A stretch of DNA of 64,000 nucleotides from Dryocosmus kuriphilus (lineage: Eukaryota > Arthropoda > Insecta > Hymenoptera > Cynipidae): NCBI GenBank assembly GCA_038277395.1, contig CM076194.1:107525708-107589707 (forward strand), in the 5' to 3' direction. The translations under genes and the position numbers were made by a program. The notes under the pieces were generated by a model. The model was not told the DNA's origin. It ran no database searches and saw only the letters and a list, made by a program, of their open reading frames with translations. Numbering within the stretch: the stretch's first letter is position 1; every line of letters begins with the position of its first letter. Shown piece by piece: positions 12,481 through 26,000 of this stretch.

Positions 12481-12982
12481 ACATAGTTTTTTACATTCTC
12501 ATCTCAATCAGAAGGTATTAGTTTTATGTGAAAACTGACTTTCGCGGATTTCATGAAATGTCGACGTTTCATGACCCCCTGAATCCGAAAAAAACATGTT
12601 TTACGTTGGTGTCTGTCTGTCGTTATCGTCGTCGTTGTCGTTGTTGTCGTTGCCGTCGTTGTTGTCGTCGGCGTCTGTGACCACGATAACTTTCGAAAGA
12701 CTAATCGGATTGAGTTGCGCTTTGGCACACTTCATTAAATCGTAAAAAGTAAGGACGAGTACGTTAACCAGCCACTTTTGACCAACGGTTATGGTTTTAT
12801 CCATCAAAAACGATTTTCACAAAATCAACAAAGCCATTTTCCGGCTAAACTATGCGAGATACAGAAAATATGTATATAGCCAAAATTGTTTATCTTAAAA
12901 AGATCTACAAATTTTGTATTAACCATTTTTTGATAAAATGCAAGGTTATTGTTATAATCGAGAAAACGTTATTAAAAAATGT
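12480..12982 (-). repeat. Inverted tail module and monomer next to the hairpin element
   Basis: In minus orientation this carries the repeat family's tail module: the edge CTCATCTCAATCAGAAGG, GACCCCCTGAATCCG, a GTCGTTGTCGTTG microsatellite, CACGATAACTTTCG, and ACGGTTATGGTTTTATCC. One reversed ~156-bp monomer (about 12820-12980) continues it. It abuts the GC-rich hairpin at 12983. The copy 2 equivalent is about 28000-28502. Confidence 0.65.
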
Positions 12983-14729
12983 GCCCGCTTCGCGGGCTGC
13001 TTATCATCGCGCGCTTTGCGCGAAGAATGAGCGCGCCTAGGGCGCGCGTCTGTTGGCATACGCGCTTCGCGCTCGATACATTATTTACGGCACTCGCGCT
13101 TCGCGCTCGATAGATTATTCACCTCGCGCTACGCGCTCGGTGTTTATGGATCGTATAAATAACCTTTAAATTAAAAATGGCGGAAGAGATTATTTTACTT
13201 AAGGCTCTATCGCCCTTAAGAATACATTCTAATCATACACTCGCGCTTCGCACTCGATAATTACATTTTCTTAAAACACATTGTAGATTGGTAAAGTTTT
13301 TTAGTGACTTTCCAAACTTTCACAATAGAGGATTTCGATTCTTAAAAGCAAAAAGATGAGTCTTATAACTAAATTTTGTAGCTCTGTCCAAGGTGAACAA
13401 TCCTGCTTGTTCATATTTTCTCATATCTTGCATAGTTTTGCTGAAAAGTGGTTTTCTTTATATTTTATAACATATTTCACGAATAACTCAAAAACTACGC
13501 GTCTGCTCAAAAAATGATAGGGAGCAAATTTGTATATCTTTTTGAAGCGAACAACTTTGTTTATTATTATTTTTCCCTATCTTGCATAGTTTGGCGGGAA
13601 ATTTGAAATTTTTAATTTTTAATAACGTTTTATCGATTAAAACAAAAACCGTGCATTTTATCAAAAAATGGTTTAAACAAACTTTGTAGATCTTTTTAAA
13701 TTGAACAACTTTATTCTTTGCAATTTTTTTTTATCTTGAATATTTTGTCGGGAAACCAGAGTTTTTTAATTTTAATAGCGTTTTCTTAATTAAAACAAAA
13801 ACCGTTTATTTTAACAAAAAAAAACGGTTAAGAAAAAATTTGTAGATTTTTTTAAGACGAACAATTTTACTTTTTTACATTTTTTTTGTATCTCTCATAG
13901 TTTAGCCGAAAAATGGACTTTTTGATTTTGTGAAAACCGTTTTTTGATGGATAAAACCATAATCGTTGGTCAAAAACCACTGGTTAATGAACTCGTCCTT
14001 TCTTTTTACCCCTCAAAAGAAGTGTACCAAAGCGCACTCCAATCCGATTGGTCCTTCGAAAGTTATCGTAGGAACAGACTCCAACGACGACGACGACAAC
14101 GAAAACGACAACGACAACGACGACGACAACAGACAGACAGACAGACAGCGTCGTAAAAAAACCGTTTTTTTTCGGATTCAGGAGGTCTCAAAACGTGGAG
14201 ATTTCATGAAATCCGCGAAAGTCAAATTTTGCATAAATCTAATACCTTCTCTGATGAGAATGTAAAATCAAAAATTCCAATTTCCCGCCAAACTATGCAA
14301 GATACAAAAAAAATGATAATAAACAAAGTTGTTCAACTCAAAAGGATCTACAAATTTGCTCCCTATCATTTTTTTGAACAGAAGCGTAGTTTTTGAGTTA
14401 CTCGTGAAATATGTTATGAAATATAAAGAAAACCACTTTTCAGCAAAACTATGCAAGATATGAGAAAATATTACCAAGCAGAATTGTTCACCTTGGAAAG
14501 AGAGAGAGAGAATGATGAGAATTTATTCCTTAAGGGCGATAGAGCCTTAAGTAAAATAATTTCTTTTGTAATTTTTAATTTAAAGGTTTATACGATCCAT
14601 AAATACCGAGCGCATAGCGCGAGGTAAATAACCTATCGAGCGCGAAGTGCGAGTGCCAACAGACGCGCGCCCTAGGCGCACTCGTACTTCGCGCGAAGCG
14701 CGTGATGAGAATGTGCCCGCGAAGCGGGC
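12983..14729. mobile_element. 1.75-kb element with GC-rich hairpin inverted termini (copy 1)
   Basis: The left edge GCCCGCTTCGCGGGC and right edge GCCCGCGAAGCGGGC are perfect hairpins. They are followed inward by matching inverted segments of about 220 bp. Left 12983-13210 and right 14510-14729 share CGCGCTTCGCGC hairpins, GCGCCTAGGGCGC, the TATGGATCGTATAAA word and the TTAAGGCTCTATCGCCCTTAAG palindrome. The interior holds degenerate ~156-bp monomers, the conserved tail module with a GACGACGACAAC microsatellite (about 13940-14260), and reversed monomers (14270-14500). No transposase frame is present, so it is non-autonomous. The superfamily is unknown and no target-site duplication was resolved. 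Confidence 0.6.
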
Positions 14730-14739
14730 AGATTTTTTT

Positions 14740-15560
14740 ATTTCAATTTCTTTGATTTCAATTCATTATTTCACCTTCAGAATGGTCAATCTATTTCTCA
14801 TTAAAATACTAATATAAATATATTTTCTAAGTTTGAAAAAAGTTCCAAGAAAATAATTTTGACCTTTTTAGCCCCCCGGCCCAACCCGAAGGGTTCTAAA
14901 CAAAACTTTGATTTGAAATTAACATAATGATCTGTCTTTGCTTTAATAAAAGATCAAATTGAACCAAAGGTGCTTGATCTGACCGACAAATGTAGATCGT
15001 AGTTCACAGGGACGGTCGTGGCTTGGCACGGAATATGGATTTCAGGGTTTGTTTGAAGGGGTGTGGTGCTGGCCACCCTTGTGGGTACGACTGTGGCGTG
15101 TCGATAAGCTTTCGCTGACTTTGATCCAAATAAATGGATGAAAATAATGCGACACCTCGTTGAAAATGCGCTCACGACGTTTTATTGAAGAAAGTTGAAT
15201 TGAAGAGGGTGATTACTAATTTTGTTTTAAATCAAATTTATGGGTGAATATAGCAGGAGAAAGTTTTTATCAGTGGATGAAATTTGGTATTCATTTCGAA
15301 TTTATATAAACAAGGGAGTTTATACTTTTAAAAAATAAAATATTCAGAATATTGTTATTTCTCCTATTCAGTAAAAAAGAGACGGAATAAGTATTTAAAA
15401 GGAATTGAAGAAATCAATTCGAGAAAGGATGGGTTTTGATGAATAGTCTATTTCTGGTGTTTCGTGTTTTTGCACGATTTGTCTAAACTCACGATGTTTG
15501 CACAAAAGGATCGATCTGGCACGAATTTTTATCGGATCGTTAACCTACATATGGTTATAT
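14740..15560. other. Low-copy DNA, possible minus-strand exon not confirmed
   Basis: The composition is more balanced over 14940-15180. A minus-strand frame (14954-15175) is open there in copy 1, but a single-G difference near 15057/30570 breaks it in copy 2. I therefore do not call a gene. The remainder is AT-rich without recognisable structure. Confidence 0.4.
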
Positions 15561-15568
15561 TTTACCAG

Positions 15569-15685
15569 GTCGGAATACAATTTGATATTACCGTATCAGC
15601 TGCTCAGGTACCCATAGAAAGGCTTCCCGGAATTCGTTTTCTTGCTTACGGTCCAACGAGAATTATGTACATGGCGGAATCGTAA
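15569..15685 (+). CDS. Candidate coding exon, unknown product (copy 1)
   Basis: A TTTTACCAG acceptor is followed in phase 0 by 38 sense codons and a TAA at 15683-15685. The peptide begins VGIQFDITVS and ends IMYMAES. The codon and residue mix looks like real protein rather than AT-rich noise. A cryptic donor (ATCGTAATT) at the stop would allow the exon to continue instead. Upstream of the acceptor the open frame continues, so the splice call is tentative. The function is not recognised. Confidence 0.3.
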   Translation, partial: VGIQFDITVSAAQVPIERLPGIRFLAYGPTRIMYMAES

Positions 15686-18600
15686 TTGCATGTGTAGTGG
15701 TGGGTTTTTGTGCCAGAGAGAAAAGATTTTACGACATGACGACCCACTGTCGAACACAGTAAATCGCGCGCCGAAAGAGACTTTAATAAGACAACTGATT
15801 TCATTGCACGGAGAAACCTTTTGCTGTACTATTTGATAAAAATCATACTCTGTTTTACTGTTTTGACTCTGGAAAGTAGGGATAGGTGCAAAAATGTGTA
15901 ATGTTTACTACTTTAAATAGTAACTTGTAACTGCTCGCCAAATTGCAAATGTTATTGCAACAAAACCTAAAAATATTACATTTAATTCAAAAAGGGTTTG
16001 AAGTATTTGTAAAACTCTTTATTAAAACAGCAAGCCATGTATTTCAATCAATTACTAATTTCGGTACGAATAGCTTTTTAAATTATGTTGGATTAATATC
16101 TTCACGTTCCTATAAACAAAAGTAATTTCTCTTAAAAATATAATATTTTATTTTATTTTAAATATTATTACTTTTATTCTTTTTGTACAATTTAATAACT
16201 TCTCTAGAAAATTTCACACTGAAAACGAAAAGTTCTTAGATCCACTACATTTTATTCGGCTCAAATCAATGGCAGGTACGAATGGGGGACAAATAGAATA
16301 ATGGAACTGATCCAAGTAAATAAATACTTCATACCGTTTACTTAAGAACAAGATTAGATTTTCTTGATCTAAGAAAATGCTGCCATGATTCAGAAGTATA
16401 TATTCTTTATCTCAGAATATATTTTGTTAAATAAGGAAAATATTTTCTTGATTTAAGAATACATTGTGTTATGACTTGTGTATTGTGATTATGAATATAT
16501 TGCGTTATGTATATTATATTATGACGTAATTTTAATGATTTCCTAACTTATATAATATCGCAGAAAATTCGCACACACCGAGAACCGAACCCAAAGCGAA
16601 CGTGTTCGCCACACGCCACATTTCGACCAACAAGCTCGAGTTTCTCCAGTGAAATGCAAACAATCGCACATTGAAAGTGCTGGTGAAATTTCTGCCTCTA
16701 ATCATAAACATTTATGTATCACGCAGCTGCAAAGGGCAATGACTGTCGAATTTATAGTTTCTGCTAACCAGAATCTATTTTCGATTATTGGCGCTGCTCG
16801 GAAACTTTCAGAGTTGCTAGAGAAAGTCTTCTTTCAAAATACAATGAATTTCACAGATCTTCCAGGTTTAAAATTGAAAAAATTCCAGTCGATACAATTT
16901 CAAGACATTATGTAATTGTTGTAGACAGATTACACACTCATTCCCTTACAATTACTAATCAATAAAAATGTTAATTAATATTAATATGTGGCACAATTAA
17001 ATAATCTTAAATAATCTTCGAAAAATGCATTCCATTCATTAGATTAAAGCACGAATAAACTAAACTTTGTAAAATTTGAAGTACCAATAATTTAGTAAAT
17101 TCAAATTGGAAGAATTTTCAATCGATTAATTTTGAGTTCAAGATCATCAGAACTAGACATCTCGCGCTGTGCGCGCCGCGCCTCGCGCGAAGTATGAGAG
17201 CGCCTGAGGCGCGCGTCTGTCGGAACTCGCGTTTCGCGCTTGATAATATATTTAACTCACGCTTTGCGCTCGATACATTATTTACCTCGCGTTACGCGCT
17301 CGGTGTTTATACATCACTCTACTTTTGTACGCATGAACCTTTTAAAATTAAAGCTCGAACCACTGACCAGTGTACTTTGGTAATTTTGAATTTTTTGTTA
17401 AAGCTGCTTCGGCTTTAACAAATACATTCTCATCGCGTGTCTAGAGCTTCGCACTCGAATCGAATTTCTCTAAAACGTGACATTTCTTTTTGAAGTTTGA
17501 GAGAAAATAAAATTCTTTTATTTTTAGTAACATTTTTCACGATTAAAACAAAAACTATTTGTGTTTAAAAAAAGTATAAAGAAAATTTGGAGACATTTTT
17601 GAAATAAACAACTTCGCGTCTTAACATTTTTTTCGTATCTCGCATAGTTTGGTGGGAAAATTTAGTTCTTGATTTTTATTAATAAAATTGTTGGCCATTA
17701 AAACGAAAAATATGAACTGTATCAAAAAATGCTATAGAACAAATTTGTAGATCTTTTCGAGATAAATACCTTTTCTTCCTAACATTTTTTTCGCACGTTG
17801 CATAGTTTTTCTGAAAAGTGCATTTTCTAATATTTAATAAAATTTTCTACGAATAACGCAAAAACTATGCGTCTTATAGAAAAATGATTATAAGAAAATT
17901 TGTAGATATTTTTGAGATAATTAACCTTGTTTCTTAATACTTATTTCGTATATCGTATATATTGGGAGAAAAATTTAATGTTTGATTATTTCAAAAACAT
18001 TTTCGCGATGGATAAAACCAGAACCGTTGGTAAAAAAATTGCTGGTTCACGAACTCGTCCTTTCTTTTCGGCCCTTAAAGTGTGCCAAGGCGCAATCCAA
18101 TCCGATTTGTCCTTCGAAAGTTATCGCGCTAACAGACAACGGCAACAACGACAACGACAAAGACAACGACAACAACGACAACGACAGACAGGCACCAACG
18201 TAAAATATGTTTTTTCGGATTCAGGGGGTCACGAAGCGTAGAGATTTCATGAAATCCGCAAAAGTCAGTTTCCACATAAACTAATACCTCCTCATTGAGA
18301 TGGGAATGTAATAATAAAAATTGCATTTTTCAACCAAACTATGTAAAATTTTTTCAAAAATTCACGTTTTTGATAAATATACTGTAATCGAATGCCAAGC
18401 GCGAGAAACGCGATGAGAATGCGTCTGAGTGTCAGCAAGATTTTTAAACAACTTTTAATAACTTTTTATTAAGTTTATAATAATGTATTTTTTTTATTAA
18501 AACAACTATTATAGGTTTCATGAATAAACTATGCGTTGGATCAAAAAATGGTTTCCAGTAAATTTGTAGGTCTTTCCAAGGTAAACAATTCTGCTTCTCA

Positions 18601-21600
18601 AAATTTTCTTGTATCTCGGATTCTGTGCACACCAAATAGTTTTAAAATTATAAAAAACCAAATAATAAAACACTAAAACACTCAAACGCTGTCCACCAGG
18701 GGTGATTGCTAGAGAGATCGATCAGCGAACTGAGTTGGAGCGGTGTTATGGGACTAGTGTATTGTTTGAATGAGCTGCATGCGACTTCTGGATTGATCTA
18801 AAATCTATCTAGGTATACCTTCCAATCCGTACTCCTTTTCTTCCCAACCATATCTAATCCCTGGTACTGTAGCGAAGCTAGAACAGAGAGAGTTTACGCT
18901 TGCCCCGATAAGGAAACGGCTTAATGGTATAATAATAATAAATCAAATAAAGAAAATACGTATATATGTATAAGATGTTAATAAGTCAATTGTACTAATT
19001 TTTACATTTGACTGATTTGAGAAAATCAATTGTTTAAATCTATGGAAATACATCTTGAAGAAAAGAACAAATAATTTCCGGAACCAGAGTGATTTATAAG
19101 CCAATATAGAAAAATTCGAGTATTTCCCTGACCTGAAATTCAAAATTTTCTAACATATTTCCTCGGGGCGCGCAACCTGATGGTCGTCGCGCTTCGCGCT
19201 CCGATATTTTTGGTCCTCGCGCTTTGCGATCGAGTGTTTTTGGTCCTTGCAGTTTTCAGAACAATTTTCGCAAGTTTTCAAAACACTTGCTTTTAATGGT
19301 ATTATTAAATTTGAATTTTATTAAAAATTACAAAAGAAATTATTTTACTTAAGGCTTTATCGCCCTTAATGAATACATTCTCATCACGACACTCGCGCTT
19401 CGCGCTCGACAATTAATTTCTTTTTAAACTCCATTGTAGTTTAATAAAGTTTTTTTTTTGATTTTCCAAATTTCCACAATGCAGAGGTTTTCTATTCCTA
19501 AAAGTAAAACAATGAGTATTATAAATAAAATTTGTAGGTTTTTCCAAGGCGGAAAATTCTGCTCGTTCATATTTTCTCATATCTTGCATAATTTTGCTGC
19601 AAAGTGGATATCTTTATATTTTATAACATATTTCACGAATAACTCAAAAACTATGCGACTTTACAAAAAAATTATAGACAGCAATTTTGTAGATCTTTTC
19701 CAGGTGAATAAATTTGTTTATTATCATTTCTTTCGTATCTTGCACAGTTTGGCGGAAAATTTGAATTTTTGATTTTTTAATAGCGTTTTCTCGATTAAAA
19801 GCAAAACCGTGCATTTGACCAAAAAACGGTTAAAACAAAATTTGTAGATCTTTTTGAGTTGAAAAACTTTGTTCATTATCATTTTTTTGTATCTTGAATA
19901 TTTTGGCGGGAAACCACAGTTTTTTTTTTTTAACAACGTTTTCTCGATTAAAACAAAAACCGTGCATTTTATCCTAAAACGGTTAAGACAAAATATGTAG
20001 ATTTTTTTGAGACGAACAATTTTGGTTATACGTGTATTTTGTGTATCTCGTATAGTTTAGCCGGAAAATCGATTTTTTGATTTTGTAAAAACCGTTTTTG
20101 ATCTATAAAACCAGAACCGTTGGTCAAAAACCGCTGGTTAACGAAACTCGTCCTTTCTTTTCAAGCCTTAAAGAAGTGTGCCAAAGCGCAATCCAATCCG
20201 ATTAGTCCTTCGAAAGTTATCGTGTCCACAGACGACGACAACGACAACAACTACAACGACAGACAGACAGACACCGTCGTAAAAACCATTTTTTCTGACT
20301 CAGGGAGTATAAAAACGTGGAGATTTGATGAAAACTGGGGGGGTCAAATTTTACATAAATCTAATACCTTCTCTGACGAGAATGTAAAAATACTTTCCAG
20401 AACCATAGTGATTTATCGGCAAATGCAGGAAAGTTGTAATTTTCATCCTACCCCGAAATTCAAAATTTTCTAAAACATTGGCTGTTCCTACGAAGTTGTA
20501 AATTTTCCAGAAATGGGAGTAGTAACCTCTTAAATTCACCTCCGTCTCGTGTTACAAACTTGACACTCCTGAAATAAGCGAGTGGAATAGTCAACTTCTC
20601 GCACGTGTTACATACGATATTTTTAGCAAAAAATGTATAAAAATGGCGATTTTCCGTGTCCAAAACACACACATACACAATTGCTTAAAATGTTCTATTA
20701 GACATTTATTAACTGAGAAACATTTTATTGAATCATTTTAAAAATATTTTAAATTTTTACGACTAAAAATCTTCCTCTATGAGGAAGCAAAAAGGATAAA
20801 AAGGATTTCCACAAATGAATGAATTTTTAGAATACAAGTACATGAACATCACTTTCAGTTACCACTACTTAAAATTTAAGTTACATTTGTTATTTAAAAG
20901 AGCTTGAGTTTTCAAGAATTTTCTAAATTCTATATGGGTGTAAATTTGTCAAAATATATTATAGGTATATACTTTGATAAACTTGCACGCACTTTTACAT
21001 TTATTATCGCATTCGAGATTATGAAATAAAATATTCTCCCACTAACAATGACATGGAAACTTATAATGTTCTTTATTATTTATTAAGAGTATGACTTTAA
21101 AAATGTAAAATATTATACATATGTTTCGTGTTTCAAACAGGGAAGTATTAAGACATTTTGTAAACGTCTTCATGAAGCCTTTCTGACGTTTATGCTTTTG
21201 TGAGATGTCATTTACGATCAAGACAACATCCAACTTCGTGTTCTGACCTGTAACTTCAATATTCTGGCGGACCTTTCAAAAGACCCTGTAGCAAGCAAAC
21301 CTCGAAGCAAACGCAACTATATTATTATCTTTGATACAAGCTGTCCCGCGTACTGAGTCAAACTGACAGATATTCTAATGGAAAGTGATGTCTTTAAAAC
21401 TTCCAATCAAATGGTACATAAGAAGCTTTGATCAATTCAAAGATATTAAATCACTTTTTAATAGTCAGTGGGCCTTTTCCAATCAACGAAAGGGAATGGA
21501 AACTTTCCTTTTCCATACGACGAAAAATGAGGTTTTATTTTTAGATAATACCTTTTACAATTAATAGTCTTAATGTAAGAATTAATGGATAATATAAAAA

Positions 21601-22894
21601 CAGTAAAGTCTACATTTTTTAATTGAACTTTGGATTTAGTCTCGTAAAATTCACATTTTTCTATATAAACTACATATAAATAAGTTCTTTATAAAAATAT
21701 GCGCGCTAAAGAATGGGTAGTTGGTCAATAAGTAGAAAAGTAACGGCGAATCATCGACCGTCAGGTGGTTAATGCACATGCACACAGAGTACGAAATCGC
21801 TTAACTCGCTTTCTACCATTCTAACACCATTGCTTTAAGCATAGAATCATATAGAATATAGATATTTATGTCTAGGAATGCTTGCAACTGAATCTTACAC
21901 AATGGCAGATAGACAATAAAAACTACCGGATACCCGGTTTTCAACACACAAATTATTTTTGACTAATTACGGGAACTAATAGGTATATAATTACCTTATA
22001 ACTTTTTAGATCATATTGTAACAGGGTCTACTTTTTTAAATGCAATAAGTATTGCTCGTCATAAAAAGACATTCTTACTCGGATCATCCGGTTGAAAATA
22101 AACAAAAAATTGACTATAGAAAAACGAAGGTTAGATTGTTATAGAATGTTTCAAAAAACGTTTTTAATATGAACTTACTTTTTTGAACGCTGGGAATTTA
22201 TATTTAAGTGTTTTAAATCTGAAAGCTTTATCAATGTTTTAACTTAGAAAGAAATATCTCCCAAGAAATACACTATTAAGTAATCCACCCCAGAAAAGTC
22301 CTTATAGAAAATAGCACCTTTTTACACCACTTTTTTCTAATGCAAATGCAAATTATCAAGAAGACCTTAATGGTCCATTTTCAGAATCGAAAAAGAAAAG
22401 TAAAAAATCGAGCGATGGTTCGCACTGTCATAAAAATCAAGCCAGAATGATTGTCCTTCATCGAGATATTTCAATACGTTATAAAACGATAATGGCAATA
22501 GTTATTCATGCATGCTCAGTCATCACATTCGGAGACAGTAACTTTCGCACGCGATTAGCTTTTTTGCTGACAAATAACTGAAGTGAAACCTTTTTCGCCA
22601 TTTATTCCTGTAACTGCAAATTTCTTCCTGACTGTTACCAAGCAAAGTAAGTCCCAGCAACGATTGCAATTACAAAACTGTGAAATCATCACATGAGTAT
22701 AATGTTTTTATTGCACATAATTTTTACGCAATAATATCGTTTTTATGAAAGTAAATAAATATTTAATGAGAGTAAATACATATTTTAAAAATAATAATAT
22801 TTCTTTCTTTTTTAAATTCAAATTATAATCTTTTACTCAAAATCTTGCACTATTTTTATTTTTGGTTTTCAATTTTTTTTTATCTTGCTTTATA

Positions 22895-23042
22895 TCAGTA
22901 TATCGGTGGATCACCATCCAAGGAATCAAATTGTTTTCTGTTGATTGAACGCATAATTTCATAATATCGCCTGTTCGGATCTTGCTCTGACATCTGGGAA
23001 TCTAATGTCTCCACGACTTCGGAAATACTGCTATTTTCACTC
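22895..23042 (-). CDS. Candidate terminal coding exon of an unknown protein (copy 2)
   Basis: This is the second copy of the 48-codon exon at 7377-7524. The frame, acceptor and stop codon are intact, even though the neighbouring intron differs by single-base run-length changes. If the duplication is real, the gene end is duplicated in tandem. Either copy could serve as the 3' end for an upstream promoter located to the right. Confidence 0.5.
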
Positions 23043-26000
23043 CTGTGGTAAAAAATCGCAAATTTTAAAACAATATTAACAATAAATTGGAAGGTGGTTA
23101 TTTTTTAAACACAACATTTTTCAGACCAATAAATTGAACACTTAAAAAAATCTTTTAAAATTGAGAAATTGACTTTTTTTTTTTTTTTTTTTTTTTAGAA
23201 TAGACAATTTTAAATGAAGAGGTATATTCAAAATAATAAGATTTAAAATTGAACTATTTCAAACTGAATTTCCCAATAGTAGAATGATTTGTTAAATAAT
23301 TGTGAATCATCAAAACTTCCAAGCCCTAAACTTTTATTTTTGAACAATACAATTTCAACTGATCCATTTTATAAAATTTTCATTTGTAAATGAAATTGAT
23401 GAACTTTGAAAAGTATATATTACAATTTGACAATTATGAAATTTGAAAAGATTAAAATTAAAATAATTCGTCTTTAAACGATTGCAGTATAAAAAAGAGG
23501 TAATTTCACCATTCTAATTCTAAGTTTAAAATGAGGTAATTTTTAATGGTTTTATGAATAGTTAAAATTTTCAAGATTAAAATATTGAGCAGCTTTGATA
23601 CCTATAAATTTTAAAACGATTTTCTTTTCAAGTTCTCAAATTAAAAATTATTCAGTTTTTAGAGCTTGAATTTGAAAATGCTAGATTTTAAGTCTCTTAA
23701 TTTTTTAAACTGTTCAATGTAAAACGTACAATTTTGAATACTTGTTTTCGGAATTTTTTATACTAATTTTATACCATTACATTAATGAACGTTTGAACTT
23801 AAAATGGCTAAATTTAAAATAATTAAGTTTCAATTTTAAATATTTCGAATTCAGAACATTAATTATTACTTTCACTTCTTTTTGCAGTCTAGTAATAATG
23901 ACCTAAATTTTGTTTTTTTTCCTTTTAGCGGCCACTCTTTAAATTGTAATTTTATATTTATATTTTTATTTTGCGACTAATATTTTATTTTGACTCTAAA
24001 AGAGTTGATAAATTTGCAATTTTTGGAAAAATATAATTCTTTATGGATGTGACAGTTTTGCGATTCGCACGCAGGTTGTCAGAAAAGAAAAGGTGCGCAT
24101 ATGCGAAAGACACGCGATCAACTATCAAACTGAAATTTGATACCATACCCGCGCCCAACTACATTTGCATAATACGCGAATGGATAAGTAACATATAATC
24201 CTGTCAAAGCCAGCAGGGAAATTCATTTTTTTTTACGTCACAACATTAAAAAATCTGCTTTCGCTTGCCACAAGAATTATTATTCCAGTGCCTATGCCTA
24301 AATGCGTATAAGTAGGCACTCTTGAATTGTTGCGACTGTTTCGCTTCCTTTCATCCTTTGTTCTACTTTGGCGAACGTGGTTTCAAAACATAACACACAA
24401 CAATGAAAGTTTAAAATCTGTAAGACTTTTAGTGGTAAAACTGAGTATTATGAAAAAGGAGGAATATGCTTTAAATAATTATTACTATTACTGCATATGA
24501 ACTTTACTTAAAATAAAACGGAACACTAAAATAGTCATTTTTCTACAACCTGAAACTTATTGCATAATTTCTAGATTTCAGGATTTTCCTCTATTATTGT
24601 AGAATTTTCTTTGTTTGCTCGTTGATTCGACTTGCAAATGATATCTTATGTTAATCAGCTTCACATCGATATATGAATAATTAAAAAGGAGAACTCGGTC
24701 AGCGAAATCTTAAACAATACTTAGCTTTGTATTCGTAACACTGAAGAAAGACAAATTTCCTCTTATAACCTCTTTGTCTTGGCCTCTTTATTATATGAAA
24801 TAGATAATAATGATCGTGGGCTCGACTACGTTCGACAAACGATTAGTTTCTCATTCCGTCGAGAAAGTCACGTTTCACCAGATTCTGCAACAATCTTTAA
24901 GGATCTCTAATAAAGGGATGATAATCCCATTTTAAATTTTCAATATGTTTACGGAATTCCAGATTCTTAACAATTTATTTCAGAGTAAACAATTTTGAAA
25001 TTGGGAAATATTCGAAATTGAATGATTCAGATTTAAATTATTAAAAATTAAACAATTTTATTCAAAAACCCGTTCAAAACTGGGCGATGTAGAATTTTAT
25101 GAATTTTATTATAATAATTAGTTTGGAAAAAAACTAGAAAACTCTTTATTTCAGACATTCAAAACTAAATCCCAAGCCTTTTTTAAATCCCGTGTGGAAA
25201 AATGGAGTGGGCCCCCCTGAAGGGTCCCGTATGAATTGCCTTCATGCCATGAGAGGCCCATGAAATCAATCCAGGCGTGACGCCACTATCATGGAAACTG
25301 GAAACGGCATGCTACTGCATAAGGGTCCAACATGGGCTGCCCTCATGGTTGCTCTTATTCAAGGACCCCTCGCAGTTGCCTCGAAGGTGAATTTTTAATT
25401 TAAAAAAATATATTTAATAATGTTCTCCACACCATTTTTAAGCATTTTTTAATAAAAATATATGTATTGCTAATGTACAAAATTTGTTTAAATATCGTTT
25501 AATTTTGGTAAACTGATGCATGAGGTCAACCAGAAGGGCTTTCCGAGGGGGCGCCCTGGGGAATGTCCATATTTTCAGAGTTCAATTTCCAAAAAAGTGT
25601 CATAAAATCTTTGCCAAAAATGCATATATGTTAAATCTGAACTAACTAAACCTAAAAATTTATAGTGTCAAGAAAATTTAGACTTTTGGACTTATAAAGG
25701 TAATTTTGAATTTTTTGTTAAAGCTCCTTCGGCTTTAAAACAAATACATTCTCATCAAGTGTCTCGCGCTTCGCACTTGAATAAATTTTATCCAAAACAT
25801 GAAATTTTTTTTTTTTTCCAGTTTGGGCAAAAATAAAATCTTTTTATTTTTCGTAAAATCTTTCACGAATAATTTTTCTTCTGAACATTTTTTTCGCACA
25901 TCACATAGTTTCACCAGAAAATTGAATTCTTAATTTTTAATAATATTTTTCATGATTAAAACAAAAACTATATGCGTTATAAAAAAAAGTATAAAGGAAA

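Larger units (their letters stand above)
1071..16592. repeat. 15.5-kb tandem duplication, copy 1
   Basis: Bases from 1071 onward reappear from 16593 onward at an offset of 15522. Order is preserved over the whole length and only scattered single-base or homopolymer-length changes are visible. The unit starts at AAAGCGAACG and ends at ACCGAACCC. The junction between copies is at 16592/16593. No extended microhomology is seen there: the bases before 1071 and the bases after 32100 do not match each other. The unit holds repeat-family blocks, a non-LTR 3' end and two candidate exons, listed separately. Confidence 0.95.

Noticed and set aside
12983..14729. Helitron assignment from a TC start and GC-rich hairpin
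   Set aside because: TCTGCCCGC at the edge is suggestive. However, no CTRR end, no Rep/helicase frame and clear long inverted arms were seen, so the class is left open.
14954..15175. 73-codon minus-strand open frame
   Set aside because: A one-G length difference breaks the frame in the second duplicate copy, and no splice borders or motif support it.
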